Source of the DNA: Laburnicola sp. R22_1
Taxonomy: Eukaryota > Ascomycota > Dothideomycetes > Pleosporales > Didymosphaeriaceae
Reading direction: 5' to 3'
DNA length: 64,000 nucleotides
Assembly (NCBI GenBank): GCA_014281115.1
Contig: JACONQ010000005.1
Location: 3,658,001 to 3,722,000, forward strand
The notes beneath the pieces are model-generated. The model saw only the letters and a program-made list of their open reading frames with translations, was not told where the DNA came from and made no database searches. The translations under genes and the position numbers were made by a program. Positions 41,966-52,882 of the stretch are shown piece after piece (the first letter of the stretch is position 1; every line of letters begins with the position of its first letter).

Positions 41966-44900
41966 CTAAATCTTCGCCCACCGCAACAACACCCCGGCCG
42001 CCACAACGGGCAAAACACTAACCAGCTCCCCCAACCCCGCAAACTCAGGCGGAATCCTCGCATGCACAAACGCGCCCGCAGCCAGCAACACAGCAAACAG
42101 ATTATACACGAAGCTCCAGCCAAAGTTGAACGCAACACGATGCATCGCCTTCCGACTAACGGTCATAGCTATCAACACGCCGGATAAACTGGGACGCATG
42201 AGGACGACATCGGCAGCGGATTGCGCGACCTCGCTGCCGGAATTCATGTGCACGCCGATAGTGGCCTGCGCGAGGGCTATGGCGTCGTTGGTTCCGTCGC
42301 CACAGAACATGACGACGGGCGAGGGGGTTCGCTTTCCTGTGCTGTGGTGGGAAGGCGTGGCTAGGAGATCCTTGATGTAAGCTTGTTTGTCTGCCGGGGC
42401 GCAGCGGGAGCGAAGGTTGGAGTCAGGGATGCTGAGGTGCGATGTAACCGCTCGAACGGCACCGTCATCATCGCCGGAAAGAACGTGCACAGCGATACCA
42501 TTCTGCTGCAGCTTGGTGATGGTGGAAAGCGCGTCGTCTCTTAGGGCATCCTCGAGGCCAAGGACGGCAGTGAGGGAGCCGTCTATGGTAAAGCAGAAGG
42601 CTGTGTAGCCCTGAGAGAGAACAGCCTGGACGAGAGGGTCGTCTGAAAGGTTGAGCCATCTGGAGTTGCCTGCACGAAGAGTGCGACCTGCAAAAGTACC
42701 TTGGACACCTCTGCCGACTACGCTCTTAGCATCGGACACGGTGGTGGCTCCGACACCCTCCGCTTTGAGGTGGCTTGCCACTGCGACAGAAACTGGATGC
42801 TTGCTGCTTGCGATGAGGCCCAAGAGTAGCGCCCTGGTGCTGGGCGAGTTGTTGAGGTAGTCGGCTCGAGCGATGGTGAAGTCGCCCCGGGTCAACGTCC
42901 CCGTCTTGTCGAAAACGACATGGCTCGTCTTGCAAGCAATCTCGATGGCATCAGCAGATTTGAAGATCACACCTCTCTCGGCGGCAACCCCGGTTGCGAC
43001 GACAATAACCATGGGGACGGCGAGGCCAACGGCGCAAGGGCACGACACGATGAGCACCGTGATGGCGTACGTGATGGCTTGAATCGTGGCCTCGGACCCA
43101 GATTTGCTCTGGACGGCGATGCCAATTGCAACCCAGACACAGAAAACGATTATGGTGAGAGCGATGACTGCAGGCACAAAGTAGCTGGCTATCTGGTCCG
43201 CAATCTTCTGTATCTTGGGCTTCGACAACTTCGCTTCGTCTACCATGCCCGCAATCGTACTGATAGTGTTGTCGCCAGGAACTCGGGTAAGACGGACCGT
43301 TAGAACGCCAGATCCATTCATCGATCCAGCAATAACGGAGGAGCCCTTGAACTTCTCGATGGGCATGGATTCGCCGGTGAGCATGGACTCATCGATCTCC
43401 GAGGACCCCGAAATGACTGTTCCGTCGGTTGGTACTTTGGAATCTGGAGAAACTCGAAAGACGTCGCCATACTGGAGCAACCTCGCGTCCATTTCCCTTT
43501 CCACGCCCTGGTCCACGATGGTAGCCGTGGGGCTCTGCAGCGAGCGGATCGAGATTGATTCAACAGCTTTCTGGCGTGCTAGCGCAGCCACGTATCGACC
43601 GACCATGATGAGGGTGACGAGCAACGTGCTCGTTTCAAAGAACTCGCCAGTCGACAATGGTTTATGGGCCGCGAGATGGCCGAATGCCACGACGGAGAAC
43701 ACATAGGCCGCACTGGTACTCAGAACGATGAGTAAATCCATCTCGATCACCCTCGAGAAGATCAAGGCCTTGAGGGCTTTCGGGTAGAAAGGTCCAGCAA
43801 CCGCAACTTGGATGACGGTAGCAAAAGCAAGAGATATTGACCCATATGTGATAGCTTTGCTCTCCTTATCCGGAAGGGGAGCCCATGACAGGACCAAGAC
43901 GGGGATGGTCAGTACAATGGACAAAAGAGTCATGTAACCAACATGTCGAACGTGTCTTGCGCCAGCATCAAGAGTTGGGTCAGCCCGGGGAGGAGCGAGC
44001 GACATGGAGTTGGGCCAGCCCTTTTCAACCAGATCTCGCGCACCAACGATCTTTGCATCGAAGGCTACCCGTATCGTCTTCCAGTCCATCACCTTCACTT
44101 CGGTAACGCCATCTGGCCAGTCGCCCTTTACAATGTCGGTCGCATCCCCGTGGCAAATGAGATCGAGGCTAGACCCTTGATTCGTGACGCGTTCACACTT
44201 GAATTCGGTCGTCCTCTCAAGATGCCTTATGACCTCGACAGCAGAGGTTTTGCCGACATCGAGATCAAACTCCGCACGCGAAAGAATAAGGCTGGTCTTT
44301 AGGTTCGTGATAGTGGGCAGCGTCGCCAGTGTGCGGGACAGCTTGGTCTCGCACCCGGTGCACGTCATACCCGAAACGCTGAGGATGATATGCTCTTTTC
44401 CAAAAAGGCCCATCTCAAGGTCGACAATACGCGCAGCGTCGAGTTTGATTTCTGTGATCTCCTGCGTGGTTCCGTATTTTTGACCGCAGCAAGCATCGGC
44501 GCAGGATGGGGCAGCAGTCTTGTCGGAAGTTTTCTCGTCGCAACAGGCATCCGGAGTTTTCTCATCGCAACATCCACCCGGGAATTCTTCATTGCAACAG
44601 GCGTCCAGAGTCTTCTCGTCGCAACAGACATTCGAAGCCTTCGTATCGCAACATCCATCCAGCTTTCTCTCCCCACAACAACCACCAGCTTTAGGGACCT
44701 CCTTGACAGCGCAACATCCCTTCTTAGACCCAGAGCTTTGCTTCGACGTAGCCGTGCACCCAACCGCCTTAGGAGGACAACAAGAGTCCCCCTCCGCACA
44801 TGAGACCCCACCCACACTCACCCCAGACCGCCTCCTCCCCCCCTCCGCCCGCCGCGGCACACAACAACTCTCCTGCCCCAACGCAAGCAACGCCCGACAA

Positions 44901-45432
44901 ATACACCCCAGCGCCTCCAACCTATCCTGATCCTTCTCCTGCACGCTGCGCACATGTCTCCGACACGGTATCTTGCTCTTTCCACGGGCGCACTCCGAGA
45001 GCGTATCGTCTGATGTAGTGCCTGTGTACAACGTCAGCCAGCCACAAGCAGGTAAAGCGTGCATCACACGGATGCGATGCATGATCGAATCGCATCGCAT
45101 CGAATCGACTTACTCTTCTCCGTCGCACACTCGCGCAACGCAAGATTCTCAATGCAGGAAGTGTCACAGCAAGGTGAGGCTTTTCCTTCGCAGCAGCGGG
45201 GTGTCTTTATATCCTCTTCGCCATGGCCACGTTGGGAAGAGCAACACTCGTCTTTCTTCGAGACGTCGTCGATGGACACAGCACAGCTTTTTTCTCCCAC
45301 TTCACCCTCGGAACACGCATCGTCGGCTGCATCAGCCCCGTCCGCAGCAACATTGTCGATTGGTAGTGGGGTTGGTGCGCGTGCGACCTCAGCTGGTGGT
45401 GCGGGCGCACAGCATTTCGAACCGCAGGCCAT
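41966..45432 (-). CDS. Copper-exporting P1B-type ATPase with Cys-rich head (CrpA-like)
   Basis: Exons 45432-45114 and 45021-41966 (minus); intron 92 bp, phase kept; 1124 residues. The head (about 1-300) has many Cys pairs, including repeated CCDEKTxDACC-like units (about 230-275) and KKGCC, GGCCG, DGCC, like a built-in metallothionein. One HMA domain with GMTCTGC (324-330) follows. The ATPase core is complete: TGES (655-658), the metal-channel motif SCPCAVG with CPC at 767-769, DKTGTLT (phosphorylated Asp811), HP (848-849) and GDGTNDA (1014-1020; most relatives have I in place of T). CPC marks P1B-1 pumps for Cu+/Ag+. In Aspergillus, CrpA-type pumps with such heads protect against excess copper at the plasma membrane. 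The substrate assignment comes from family rules; cadmium cannot be excluded. Confidence 0.9.
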
Positions 45433-46685
45433 GCTTGCTTGCTTGCTTGCCTAAAAAGAAGAAAAACTCACAGTTCCACTCTAGAAGAAGAGTATGTGCA
45501 AAAGATAAGATTTATTCGTTGGGAGTGGGTTGTAGAGAAGCGCGAGGAAAGAGGGAGTGGGGAGCGTGGTGAGGCTTGGCGGTGACATATCGACTGGATT
45601 TTGGAATGGCGGTAGACATGACTGTTTCTTCGGAGAGGGAAGGATGTGCACTTTTGATGCACGGTATAGTACGTATCTATCTATGTACCTTGGGCACATG
45701 AGCTAGGTAGGTATCTACCTACCTATCTGATACTGGATTTCCTCACGGAGCGAAAGATGGCTCAATAGCAGCAGGATAGAGTAAGGTAGAGGGTAGGTAG
45801 TAGTACTACCTACGTTTCTCCTGCTATGCACGAATTCTCCTTTTTCCTTTCTTGTCTTTGACGCCAACAACGGCGGAAGTAGAGAGAAAGAGAAGAGAAG
45901 AGCGACGCTGTAACATTCATTAGATAGTACCTATGGTATTCAAAACACCCACCCACCTACATGCTCCCACACATTCCTTCCATCATACTATATTCATCAA
46001 GCTCAACCCACCCGCCCACCACGCCTTGCCTTATCCACCCTCACCCTCCCCTCCCCCAGCTATCACACACAAACCATATCACAACACCAAGCCTCTCACA
46101 CCTCAATATGCGAATTTCTTTACGCATACTGTAGATACATCAACACAACCTTCATCATAACCCACCACGCACATCCAACAAATTAGACAACCTCCAACGA
46201 GCAAATCCACAAAACCCGCCCAAAACGCACGAAACGACCCTATCACCCCACGGTTCACACACACACACATCTGCCACGACCTAACCCTCCAACAACCCCC
46301 GCTAAAGTCCACCAGAGACTTACACAGCCTTTCTCCCAACTCTAGCAACAACCCCCAGGTCCAACGTACTCATTCCACCACCTACACAAAACCATGATTA
46401 GATACCCATCCAGCCAATCAATCAATCCATTCATAACACGCTCTTGCTCTTGCTCCGTCTAACGATGATAATGATGGTATAGTAAATGTAGGTATTTCAC
46501 GCCCCCTCCACATCCACTCCACGCATATCAGCAGAGTAGAGTAGCCAGGTTTTCTAAAGAGAAAAAAAAAGACCCACAAGCCACAAACACACACAACCAA
46601 AGCCCAGCTCAGTCCACCCCAACAACAAGAGAAAAAAAAAGTATTGGTATCACACACCCACTCACCCCTCCCCGACTCCCACTTC
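45433..46685. other. Promoter region of the copper ATPase, palindromes, no gene
   Basis: Just before the ATPase ATG the minus strand has a (GCAA)-type tandem. Two near-perfect palindromes built on TACCTA lie at 45704-45725 and 45798-45818. The rest up to 46685 is CA-rich simple sequence and the 3' UTR of the cupredoxin gene. No coding frame has domain features. Confidence 0.55.
45704..45725. promoter_or_regulatory. TACCTA palindrome upstream of the copper ATPase
   Basis: TAGGTAGGTA-TC-TACCTACCTA is a 10-bp perfect inverted repeat with a 2-bp centre, about 270 bp before the ATPase start codon. A second one, GTAGGTAGTA-G-TACTACCTAC, lies at 45798-45818. They could be binding sites of a dimeric regulator. 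I do not recognise a known copper-response element in them, and similar words occur in other intergenic spots of the window. Confidence 0.35.
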
Positions 46686-47632
46686 CTACAACAACAACCC
46701 AGCCACCAACCCACCCGCCACAAGCCCAAACAACGAACCCCTCGGCGACACGCTCGCCGCAAAGTTACCCGCCTGCTCCGCCGGGGCCCCCGTACCCGTA
46801 GCGTCAGCGCCAGCACCCGCGCCCGCACCACCAGCAGCACCAGACGACTCGGTGTTGCCGCCGGTACTGGTGCCCGTTCCAGCGCCCGAGTTACCCGAGC
46901 CAGGCGCTTGGCCGGGGCTGAGGTTCTCAGATGCGGTGGCAGCGAGGGCCTTGAACGCGGACATGGTTTTGTTGCCGGATTCGGCGCTGTGCGGGAGGGA
47001 GTTAGTCGAGTGTTTCTTTTTAGAAGGGGAAGGGAGGGAGACGTACGCGTTGATGGCGCCGACCATGCCCGCTTGGCAGTGCATTCCTTGCGAGCAGTAG
47101 AACCATACGGGCTTCTCGTCCATGACGCGGATCGTGTACGTGAGCACCTGCGAGGTGGCCGTGAAGGGGGCGTTGGTGGGCATGAAGCCCGAGAAGAAAG
47201 CGTTGGTCATGTTGGGCATTACGTTTTGGATGGGGACGCAGGGGTTGTCGAACGTGGACTGGACGACGGAGTGGTTCTGGTGATTAGGGTTAGATGGGGG
47301 TTTGGTTTGATGGAGATTGCGGGTTGTGGGCGTACCTTGGGGTGGAACTGGAATTGCACGAGGTCGCCGACATTGGCCTTTACGTTCTCGGGGTAGAAGG
47401 TGAGCGAGCCGTTTGGTCCGCCGACTTGGATAACGTGCGTGGGGACTTCTCCTCCTCCTGCTGATGGTGCAGAGGTCGCTGCTGCGGCACCCGTGCTCAT
47501 GGCGAGAGTCTCTGAAGCTGTGATTCCGACCGTCTCGGACATGGCCATTCCTCCTGCCATCTCTCCCATGTGTGTAGTAGCGGCTCCCAGCCCGAGAAGG
47601 GCGGACGCGATGAATGAGTTCGAAAAGTACAT
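46686..47632 (-). CDS. Cupredoxin-like extracellular protein, GPI-anchored
   Basis: Three exons on the minus strand, 47632-47336, 47276-47047 and 46986-46686; introns of 59 and 60 bp with GT...AG and phase kept; 275 residues. Residues 1-18 are a signal peptide. A Met-rich stretch follows (THMGEMAGGMAMSE), which could bind Cu+. The cupredoxin domain runs from about HVIQVGG to GAINA; His101 (NHSVV), Cys160 (YCSQ), His165 and Met170 (GMHCQAGM) fit the type-1 copper ligand pattern H...C-H-M. The tail is Gly/Ser/Thr-rich and ends in a hydrophobic GSLFGLVAGGLVAGLLL, a GPI-attachment signal. The protein thus probably sits on the outer membrane face or wall. Such fungal serine-rich cupredoxins have no settled role. 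It lies 1.25 kb upstream of the copper ATPase on the same strand. Confidence 0.87.
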
Positions 47633-48858
47633 TGTTGCTGTGTGTTGGATTATGCCGTCAAAAGAGAGTGACTGGTTATTACTAGAATTGCGTGGATGGC
47701 TTGAAGAAATTTGAAAAGGCGACTAGCGCTCAAAGACTGGACTGGCCAGGAAATTACGAAGTGAATGTAGAGGGAAGAGGAAGGAAACGAAGCAACAGAG
47801 GATGAAGCAGTTGGGTAGAGAATGCAGCCTGAGAAGGCTATACAGCGCTCTTAAGGCATGAAGACGATGCTCGGAACGCGGGCTAGTGCGTTTTGCCCAG
47901 GCGGTTAGGATACTTCCGACACATACAAGTGTCTCTGCGACATGTCAGAATCTGTTCGTGCTTCAGCCACTTGGGCGACTGTTGCAGATCCTAGTCTCAG
48001 AGGCGCGAAGCGAGCCGTAGGACATTACGGGTAGAGTCGTCGCCCGATGCGAAAGCGCAGAATATTACATTCAAACGCAACAGAAATCCGAGTTCAATAA
48101 TGTCGAGACACTCATATCGTCCTGGTGGACGACTGCCGTGAATCAATGGCGAAGAGGATGTGATTTTGGTGTGGATGCAGGGGTAAGGTGAGGGTTGGAG
48201 GGCACGAATCAGTCCCTGTTCGAGGTTCGTTTGAGGTTGCTTCAGCCGCCAACTCGACACATGTGGGGCGGAGACCCGCCAAAACGCCCAGACGAATTTC
48301 AATATTGTCCGGCAAGCTCGAACCGCGAAATTGACATGTTTCTTTGCCATTGCAACATTTATGCCGTGCGCAGAGGCTCGACACCTAAGGTAGCGGCCTG
48401 GTCGCCTCAGCCGCCGAGCTGTTCGTGCACTTGGCTGCACCAAACACCCAACGACCAGACCTTCAATCTCTCCAGAAGTGTTTCGCGCACGTGTACATTG
48501 TTTCTGATTGCAGATTGGATTCATTCTCGAAGCTATGCTGGAGGACTGCTGGTCCGACATGACAGATGACCGTTCTGGTCTCTTTGCACCACCCCACGCT
48601 GAAACCTTGTCGGCATTGTAGTTTTCGAATACGTGGGGTGCGCGTCGTCGTCCCGTTACGACGCGTATGAAGGTTGCGTGGTGTGGACGCATGATAACAC
48701 GCAAAGAATTGTATCCTGTGCAGCGTGTCCGTCCTGAAAGGTATCGAGAGGTAATGCCCGTTGGTCCCATGCGTGTTTCCCAAAACTTCTATGGCTTGGA
48801 CCCGGGGGGCTCAATTCGCTATGACTTGACTAGACCATCTAGCTGCCCACCCAGCTGC
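47633..48858. other. Intergenic, no gene supported
   Basis: A 257-codon minus-strand frame (48770-47997) is longer than chance would usually give, but its composition (many Arg, Cys, His, no domain) and lack of a good start make it doubtful. The segment should contain the cupredoxin promoter and the MHF2 3' end. Confidence 0.45.
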
Positions 48859-49398
48859 TCAAAAATCGAGCACAAGCTGCGGCGCAAGTTTTTCCAAGTC
48901 CTCGACCTGCAAAAACCGATCCGACGCGCCTAGTCTCCCCGCCTTCTGCCTCTCGTCCTTCGCCCTCGCAATAGCCTCACGCACAAAGATGCTCATGTAG
49001 CTCCCAAACATGTTCATCGCGCCCTTTTGTATCTGCGTATTCTCGTCCTCGAAGTTGTGGTGCAAGAGCCGCGCAAGCAGCGGCGCAGGGATAGGCGGCG
49101 TCGACGTGTCGAAGGCTGCTGGCCGCGGAGGAGCAGGTCTGGGTTCGTCTTCAGAGACGTCCTCCATCAGCGCGTCTATATCGGAGGGCATGTCGTCAAA
49201 CTCGTCGCCTTGTTCGTCGTCGGATGAGATGATGGTGGTTGCGGGCTGGAAACCTGATGGCTTCGCGCCGCCTGTGGGTCGCGATGCGGTTGCATTGGAA
49301 GCGCGTTTGGTGGCGGCCGTGGAAGCAGACGGCTTGACGGGGCGAGGGGGATTGAAGGATGGGCCTTTCCGGCGCGCGGGTGCTGCTTTCGGTGGCAT
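48859..49398 (-). CDS. MHF2/CENP-X histone-fold protein
   Basis: Single exon, 179 residues from MPPKAAPARRKGPSFNPPRP. The frame is open further upstream, but this ATG starts the basic, disordered head expected of the family. Residues about 105-179 are the histone fold: PAPLLARLLHHNFEDENTQI, then SIFVREAIARAKDERQ and VEDLEKLAPQLVLDF at the very end, the last being the family hallmark. MHF2 (CENP-X) pairs with MHF1 (CENP-S). The tetramer binds DNA, activates the FANCM/Mph1 helicase in fork repair and joins the CENP-T-W kinetochore complex. The ~100-residue head with a Ser/Asp/Glu patch (ISSDDEQGDEFDD) is longer than in the ~80-residue animal protein but usual for fungi. The patch resembles a SUMO-interacting motif. 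Confidence 0.9.
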   Translation of the reverse strand: MPPKAAPARRKGPSFNPPRPVKPSASTAATKRASNATASRPTGGAKPSGFQPATTIISSDDEQGDEFDDMPSDIDALMEDVSEDEPRPAPPRPAAFDTSTPPIPAPLLARLLHHNFEDENTQIQKGAMNMFGSYMSIFVREAIARAKDERQKAGRLGASDRFLQVEDLEKLAPQLVLDF

Positions 49399-49636
49399 TG
49401 TGTTGTTCGGTGGTAGACTCAATGTGGTGTGGTGGTGTGGTGAGGCGGGGTTTTGACGTGTTGACGCTTGCATTCCGCTGAGGGCAGGCGCGATCGCGAA
49501 CACGTAGTCACATGATCCGCCTTCCCCCGCCGGCTCCGGGCGGGCACCTGGGCCTCCTTCGTACTCTGCATGCATTCCGAGAAGCAAGAGCACTACAAAC
49601 CTCACTCCCCCTCCCGTGCATCGAATTGAATCGCTC

Positions 49637-50510
49637 GGCTCTCCTCACCCCCCCGAAACTCAACCAAAATTGACTTTAACAGCTAATTCAACAGCTTCCC
49701 ACACAGCTAACCCTGCTAGTATAAAATGCCTGCTACGCACCTCTATTACTAATAGAAATAGCAGCCCTACTAAATTTTATTGAAGATCTTCGTCGTGTGG
49801 AGATTCTAACCAAGGTCGAGTCCGCACCATACACAGAGAGGAGTAAAATAGGAGGCACTAAAACCTAGTACCTAGCACACAGTAGTAGTAACAAAATATA
49901 CACAAAATAACAATAATTTTATTGTCAACTTTCTGCACGGCAGCATTAACAACAGCAGTTAATAGACAGTTAGGCATAACTAAGTCACATATCATCTCTC
50001 AACCGGTGGACCGTTGGAGAGCCGCAGTGGACCGCGGAGTCGCAACCGCGGGAGCAGTGTGGGCAATGGGACGCTCAACCATCTACTAAATTTTATATGT
50101 ATACACTATTACTTATAGCTACTATAATACTAACTAGTCTATAGGCTCTACCGTATGCTGCCTATAATACTAATACTAACTATAATAATAACTACTAACG
50201 CTGCCTTATAAAGAATACCTATAGCTACTACTACTATTAAATAGAGTAGTATTACACCTACTTTAATTATAGTATTAATAAGCTTAATACTAATATAACC
50301 TTTACTTTAAAAGAGTAATAATAAAAGGATGTATAGTAGATAGTATAATAAAAGCTAGTAACTTAGCACTTACTACTACTTTAGATCTAGCTATAAAAAT
50401 AGTACTTAGGCAACTATAATAAGTAATTAAAGGTAATTAGTGTAGCTTATAGTGTTACTGTACATAACTGTTACTAGGAGAGCAGAGCTCAGCCGCGACG
50501 AGCGGCACCG
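49637..50510 (-). repeat. AT-rich dispersed repeat, copy 2
   Basis: Inverted counterpart of 26719-27290. An 11-bp direct repeat, TTGAATCGCTC, flanks it (49626-49636 and 50511-50521), so it is a mobile insertion. It contains a 302-bp later insert (49781-50082); without it the length is about 560 bp, as in copy 1. It lies 240 bp upstream of the MHF2 start codon. Confidence 0.8.
49781..50082 (-). mobile_element. SINE-like retroposon, full-length copy
   Basis: A 14-bp direct repeat, CTACTAAATTTTAT, flanks it (49767-49780 and 50083-50096). On the minus strand its head reads ATGGTTGAGCG, close to a Pol III A box (TGGYNNARYGG). About 25 bp later comes GGTTGCGACTCC, a B box (GGTTCGANTCC) with one extra base. 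The body has no reading frame and the tail ends GAAGATCTTCA. Head promoter, no coding capacity, long target duplication and a 5'-truncated sister copy at 22391-22572 are the features of a tRNA-derived SINE. The helper LINE is not in the window. Confidence 0.72.
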
Positions 50511-50521
50511 TTGAATCGCTC

Positions 50522-51590
50522 TCTTCCACCATGAATCTCGAAGCTTGGATACACTAGTCAATGTGCTTCCAAGCGAGCGTGGCACTGCAGGTTCTCATTT
50601 CTCCTCAGCATGTTGGCTAATATGGCTATCAAAAAGCTGCATCGTTGGGCCTCAACAGTGAAAATGCCGACTCCTCAACGCACGGCGACATGCGTTTTAA
50701 TCTACGTCGGCGCGGGCCGCATCACAGCTCCAGCAATCACCTTGTCTCCAGCGGTGGTACCGGGAAGAGTCTGCTGTTGTACCACCTTTCATACAGTAGT
50801 TGCGGTCCCGCCCGCAGACAGAGGCGGTTTCATCTACACAATGAGGCGTGGGTCTCGGTGAGAGCAGCAGATCAGGATGCAGCCAACCCGTTCATCAAGA
50901 TTCGTTTGTGTGGCGCGGGTTCCAGTCCTGTGTCTCGTCGTACAGCGTTGCCGGCCGCCGTGTTCCTCCAGAATCAAAGGTCCGACGTGCGTGGCCGGGC
51001 CCGTTGTACGTGCGTAAGGATTGCCATGTCACCTGGTGCGTGCAGGTGAGAGATTGCGAGACGCGCAAGAATGGGACTCATGTTGCCTGCCTCGCATTAT
51101 TGGAAGAATGAGGTCGCGACAAAACCTTGGAAAGATAAATTGGCCGGGAAAAGACGCGAGGGGCTAGTCTGCGTTGCGCAAACGGATCGAGGCTTCATGC
51201 AGGCACCGGTGCTGTTGCTCACGGTATGACAGGCGCCCGGGAAACGAGGCTCACAAGCACACGGAGGGAAGGCCTGATATGTTGACAGCCGCCGGCTCGC
51301 TGCCGAACGTTTGCCGTGCCGCAGGTGATGCTGTGAGAGTGTCATTGTGACCGACTCTTTAGTCTAGCGAGGAGGAAGGGCAGCTGACTAGCAGGACCAG
51401 AGCCATGGAGAGCAACGCCAAGTGGAGTATCGGCAGTACCGGTTGACAACGGTCGCAAGGATATCGACGGGGTGCTCTGGAGTGGATCCGTACGTTGGAT
51501 CTCGACCCAAGAGCCAATACCGGTTCGGGAGGAGACAAGACCGGAGCCAGCGGTGGGCACAGCTGAGCCGACCACTCCGAAAGCTTAGCT
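50522..51590. other. GC-normal segment, no gene identified
   Basis: Several medium open frames overlap on both strands (longest 134 codons). None has domain features or splice structure that I can support. It may be an old gene remnant isolated between two AT-rich repeats. Confidence 0.4.
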
Positions 51591-51718
51591 AATTTCTTTA
51601 GCTTATCCTACTATAAAATTCTTTACCCTACTATTTTACTTTTGTACTTTACTATCTTAACTTTATTACTTTTATGATTTAATTATAATATTTTACTCGC
51701 AATTTTTGTTATTATATT
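51591..51718. other. AT-rich DNA next to the repeat copy
   Basis: RIP-like AT-rich sequence with no features. It marks the edge of the repeat at 51719. Confidence 0.4.
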
Positions 51719-51826
51719 TTTACGCTCTTTTTATTTACTAAGCAGGGGCCTCTACTTTTTTTGTTATATTATTTAAGATAAAAGGCTTTGTCGTTTTACC
51801 TCTAGGTAGTTAATTTAACGCCACAT
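51719..51826 (-). repeat. Copy of ~120-bp terminal-repeat family, inverted
   Basis: It reads TTTACGCTCTTTTTATTTAC ... TTACCTCTAGGTAGTTAATT and ends GCCACATA. The next ~150 bp are AT-rich. No opposite end is found nearby. Confidence 0.7.
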
Positions 51827-52882
51827 ATTTAATGTTTATTTTAGCTATTTTTATATAAGTTTTATAGGGTAAAAGGTAAAGTAAGCTAAACTAACTACTA
51901 GTAATATATACCTAACTGCTAGATTTATAGTCTTACTAAATTTTGCTAGCGTTAAAAAAAATTCTAGTTAGCCTAATATTTAGTGTGGTTGGCTTAACTG
52001 CATGCGCGGAGCCAGCGGAAGCGTCGGTCTGGCTGCGGGGCGAAGAGTACCTTTCAACGGCGCTTGGTGTCGTTGTAATGGCCTCGTATAGTCCAGATGT
52101 CGTGCATGGCCGGCACCGAATGACAGCGGCAGTGACGCGCTTATAATTAGATTAGCTACGACGCACAAGAAGCATGTGGTGACTGATGGTGACTGATGGC
52201 AGCATTGGCAGTCTGATGAATGGGGCTGGCGACGGGGGAAACAAATATAGATCGGGGCGGTACCCCCTGCACACCTGTACAGTCCGCCATCCCAAAGCGG
52301 CCGTCGAGGGCAATGGACAAGCACTGGATAGAGGTAAGCATGTGCAGGCAGACGACTAGCGGCCAGCTGTCGTGTATGCATCTCAGATCTCGTTCGTACA
52401 TAAGCGGCGCGGGCACCGAGCATGGCGGTGGTGGTGCAGGGCCATATCGGGTTGGCATGTAGAGTATCTACTTAATAGCCAGGCCGCCCTGGTCGCCAGT
52501 CCGAAACTTTGCATTGTCTCCTGCCTGTCCAGCTCTTGCCTTTTGATCCATACATTGCAAACTGCAATTGCCTCGCACACACACGTTGCTGTCATCCATC
52601 CCCGTCTGGCCGGCCACGCTCTGGCAAACGACCCCAGATCCACCGACACCCGCGCCTCTCTGAGACAAACGGCTTGTGCTGATAACAAGCCTGATTACCC
52701 TGCAGTAGCTGAGGAGCAGGTGCGCCGCACAGACAGAGCGTAAGGTATCCATATCACGAATGCGATCCGGTGCGCTGAGGAATTCACGGCTGCCTCCCCG
52801 CCAACACAAACAGCCCCTCCCTCCCACGGCGCATCCTTCCTCTGCACTTCCTACACTTCCTACACTTCCTACAACATCGGCC
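51827..52882. other. Intergenic upstream of the MIF-domain gene
   Basis: AT-rich to about 51990, then GC-normal. A 9-bp direct tandem (CACTTCCTA, three units at about 52847-52873) lies just before the gene, in its likely leader. No gene identified. Confidence 0.5.

Noticed and set aside
47997..48770. 257-codon minus-strand open frame
   Set aside because: Long, but with many Arg, Cys and His, no domain, no splice structure and competing frames of similar openness; not enough to call a gene.
50610..51111. Overlapping plus-strand frames with a GGTGKS-like P-loop (SSGGTGKSLL)
   Set aside because: A lone Walker-A-like string without Walker B or other NTPase motifs, in a segment with no gene structure.
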